Source: Nitrospira sp. (lineage in GTDB: Bacteria > Nitrospirota > Nitrospiria > Nitrospirales > Nitrospiraceae). Taken from it: DNA of 64,000 nucleotides. The position numbers were made by a program, and so were the translations under genes. The stretch spans positions 1,798,001 to 1,862,000 of the forward strand of contig JBAOHZ010000009.1 in assembly GCA_037045225.1 (NCBI GenBank). Direction: 5' to 3'. Positions within the stretch are counted from its first letter, which is position 1, and every line of letters starts with the position of its first letter. Below, piece after piece: positions 62,016 to 64,000 of this stretch. Under the pieces are notes generated by a model that did not search any database, was not told the origin of the DNA, and saw only the letters and a list, made by a program, of their open reading frames with translations.

Positions 62016-64000
62016 TCAGCGCCTGCCAGGAATTGCAACCGATCCAGGGCCAGACCCAGCTCGCATCTCCTGACGCGACAGGGTGTCGCGAAGCTGGGCA
62101 TTCAGCCCGCTCTTACCCATCATCACTACTTGTGTCCTGTCCAGCGCCGATTGTGACTGCGCCAGTTCGGTATCACTTGCAACCACAAGCTCGACCTGGT
62201 TGGTGTCAGTCTCGCTCGCCGGGTCCAGTGGGAGCACATCGCCAAACCTTGCCTTGTTCGGTCCTCCAACACCGCGATCCATCAGTTTCACGCCCAGTTG
62301 CCCCGTGTTGCCCAGCACCGCATTCTGATCGAACGTGAGTAACACCTTCGGATTCACCAACCAGTCCAATTCTGGCATTGGGTCGCCTTGGGTCTTCGGC
62401 ATTGCGAATGGCACCTCATCGACTGGTGGTACTGGCAGTGGCCATTTCTTCTGGAACTGCGGAATGATCTTCACCTTGTCGTAGGGGTCGAATTCGAGGA
62501 TCCCGGTGTCGTCGGTCACGGTGGTGCGCGTCACCCAGGTCTCCACGTCTTCCAACAGGGTCTCGCGAACCTCCGGCTGCACAAAGAAGGTGTGCCTATT
62601 GTCCTGGTAGAAGAAGGGTTGAATCAGTGCGACAACCTCAGTCAGACCACTATCCAATGCGGCCTTCGCGGCGACTGGATCCGAAGCGGACTTCACCTCA
62701 TCCAGCGAAATACCCAGCGCTGCCAAGGCGTTGTTGCAGGCGAGTACTGTGTTAGCTGGAACCTGTTGCAGGATTGGCTCGGTTGGAACATCCGCAGCCT
62801 TCGTGGCGTCCGTACTCTTCTGTTTCGTGTACTGGACGTTGAGCGCGCCCTTCGCGCCGGCGCGACGGGTGGCTTGCACGGTACTGGCGCTGACGATGAC
62901 ATGCTGCGGTGGGGTTTCGAGAGCGCCTGGCTCCGGCGCCGCGTTACGCCCGGCCAGGTAGAAAGCGTGGTCGAAGCCACTCAGATGAATGAAGACACCA
63001 CCTTCCACTTCATCCTTGGACTCCTTGCTGACGTGGATATAGGCCTCGCGCGGCTGGAACGTCACAGGCTTCATCTTACTTATCACAGGTACAAAGCCAC
63101 CCGACTCGGCAGTGGTCCAGGAACCAGACTGGTATTGCGCCCAATGCAGTTGCAACTCAACCACTTTGTTCGCGCTCAGACTGGTGAGACCAGTCATCAA
63201 GTTGCCGAGGGTGGCGCCAGCGATGGTCGAACCGGAGGTCGTGGCGTCCATCGAAGGTTTTGGGTCAGCCTTCTCCAGGAACGTCACCCAGAACAGGAAC
63301 AGACGCTCGCGCCAGACTACCGGCGCTAGGTGATCGCCCTGGATGCTTACGCCCACCGGTTCCCAGGTCGTCCAGCTGCCGTTGCGGCAGCGGCGATAGA
63401 AGTACTCGTGTGGCTGGCCGTAGGTGCGGCCGAAGACATGAAGGACACGCTGTGACGCGTCGGCGTGGTCTTCCAGGTGCATGGCCACCATATCCAGTCG
63501 TGCGATCTTGTCCAGCTGGCGCACATACTCCAGGAAGGCGTCCTCGACAAGGTCGTTGGACACATCACCCTGTAGCAAGGCACCTTCCAGGGTCTCGAAC
63601 AAGGGCGTCTTGTCATCGCGGAACTCGGGCTCGAGCACATTTTCCGGAAACAGCCAGAGATTGCGATTACCGGCCCAGACTGGATTACGGCGCATCCATT
63701 CCCAACGCTTGGCGTCCAGAACAGAGGGATGGACCTGTGGCTCTAGGTTGAGGAAGCAGCGTTGAACGAACAACTGCACCGACGCGATCGCTAGGCGCAC
63801 GCGCGATGTTTGCACCACGGGCTCCATGCCGGGGTCGATGAGGAAGTGTTCGTACAACTGCTCCAGGCGTTCGTAACCAAGCTTCTGCAGCGCATGCCCG
63901 ACCAGAGCATCGCGCTGGCGCTGGCGAAGGCGGTCGAAGATGGGTTGTGCGACGCGAGGCCAGTTCAACTCACCGGCGCGAGCCCTTACGGCATCTTTCA
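62016..64000 (-). CDS. Toxin complex TcA subunit, upstream polypeptide (partial at window edge)
   Basis: The frame is open from the window end (64000) to the stop at 62016, 661 codons, and continues beyond. It has the neuraminidase-like/receptor-binding region of TcA: ALVGHALQKL, YEHFLIDPGMEPVVQTSRVRLAIASVQLFVQRC, KRWEWMRRNPVWAGNRNLWLFPENVL, and VWRERLFLFWVTF. These match TcA of Photorhabdus and relatives. It is split from the pore-forming half, which follows 19 bases downstream. TTG 63968 is probably internal. TcB and TcC genes are not visible and may lie upstream. Confidence 0.85.
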   Translation of the reverse strand, partial: KDAVRARAGELNWPRVAQPIFDRLRQRQRDALVGHALQKLGYERLEQLYEHFLIDPGMEPVVQTSRVRLAIASVQLFVQRCFLNLEPQVHPSVLDAKRWEWMRRNPVWAGNRNLWLFPENVLEPEFRDDKTPLFETLEGALLQGDVSNDLVEDAFLEYVRQLDKIARLDMVAMHLEDHADASQRVLHVFGRTYGQPHEYFYRRCRNGSWTTWEPVGVSIQGDHLAPVVWRERLFLFWVTFLEKADPKPSMDATTSGSTIAGATLGNLMTGLTSLSANKVVELQLHWAQYQSGSWTTAESGGFVPVISKMKPVTFQPREAYIHVSKESKDEVEGGVFIHLSGFDHAFYLAGRNAAPEPGALETPPQHVIVSASTVQATRRAGAKGALNVQYTKQKSTDATKAADVPTEPILQQVPANTVLACNNALAALGISLDEVKSASDPVAAKAALDSGLTEVVALIQPFFYQDNRHTFFVQPEVRETLLEDVETWVTRTTVTDDTGILEFDPYDKVKIIPQFQKKWPLPVPPVDEVPFAMPKTQGDPMPELDWLVNPKVLLTFDQNAVLGNTGQLGVKLMDRGVGGPNKARFGDVLPLDPASETDTNQVELVVASDTELAQSQSALDRTQVVMMGKSGLNAQLRDTLSRQEMRAGSGPGSVAIPGRR

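Overview
The window reads as a chromosomal segment of a Nitrospira-type bacterium (phylum Nitrospirota). This is an inference from gene content: a periplasmic copper nitrite reductase (NirK), a hydrogenase-4/complex I-like membrane module without a NiFe site, a 1,729-residue multicopper oxidase, many secreted or outer-membrane proteins and high G+C. No rRNA or tRNA gene, CRISPR array, transposase or phage gene was found by reading.

Layout. Positions 1-5.6 kb: the end of a zinc alcohol dehydrogenase, nirK, an M20 peptidase, a secreted OB-fold protein, a beta-hydroxyacid dehydrogenase and a lipoprotein. Positions 5.6-10.9 kb: an OmpL-like porin and kdpD-kdpE without kdpFABC; kdpE carries an in-frame TGA. 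Positions 11.2-19.8 kb: a six-gene minus-strand operon hyfB-C-E-F-G-I whose large subunit has lost both cysteine pairs that would bind NiFe, followed upstream by a cupredoxin-like protein. Positions 19.9-26.1 kb: a probable frameshifted gene, a TPR protein, an NtrB/NtrC-type two-component pair and an ABC half-transporter whose ATP-binding motifs are all eroded. Positions 26.2-29.9 kb: small zinc-ribbon and Lcl proteins, two adjacent membrane metalloprotease-like proteins, a long extragenic palindrome and an HTH-metallo-beta-lactamase fusion.

Positions 30.1-36 kb: a minus-strand operon pyk, secreted protein, HAD phosphatase, active M16 protease, inactive M16 partner. Positions 36.1-40 kb, plus strand: a fusion of a histidine phosphatase with a PfkA-type kinase, a secreted RNase Sa-like toxin with its barstar inhibitor, and a YidB protein. 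Positions 40-47 kb: two paralogous small Cys proteins, hemL, clusters of an AAGAGC(A/T)TATGGC repeat, a nuclease, a DUF4304-like protein, a GNAT enzyme, a META-domain lipoprotein and a membrane protein. Positions 47-55.6 kb: the giant multicopper oxidase, an amidase with a possible lost extension, an SGNH hydrolase and a lipoprotein.

Positions 55.8-64 kb: a 37-residue membrane protein and a thioesterase, then a four-helix-bundle gene bracketed by inverted copies of the same repeat, then an orphan CARF-HEPN (Csm6-like) protein and a two-gene TcA toxin that runs off the window. This end looks like an accessory or defence region. The most notable items are the repeat-bracketed four-helix-bundle cassette, the NiFe-less energy-converting complex, the degenerate ABC protein, the phosphatase-phosphofructokinase fusion and the broken kdpE.
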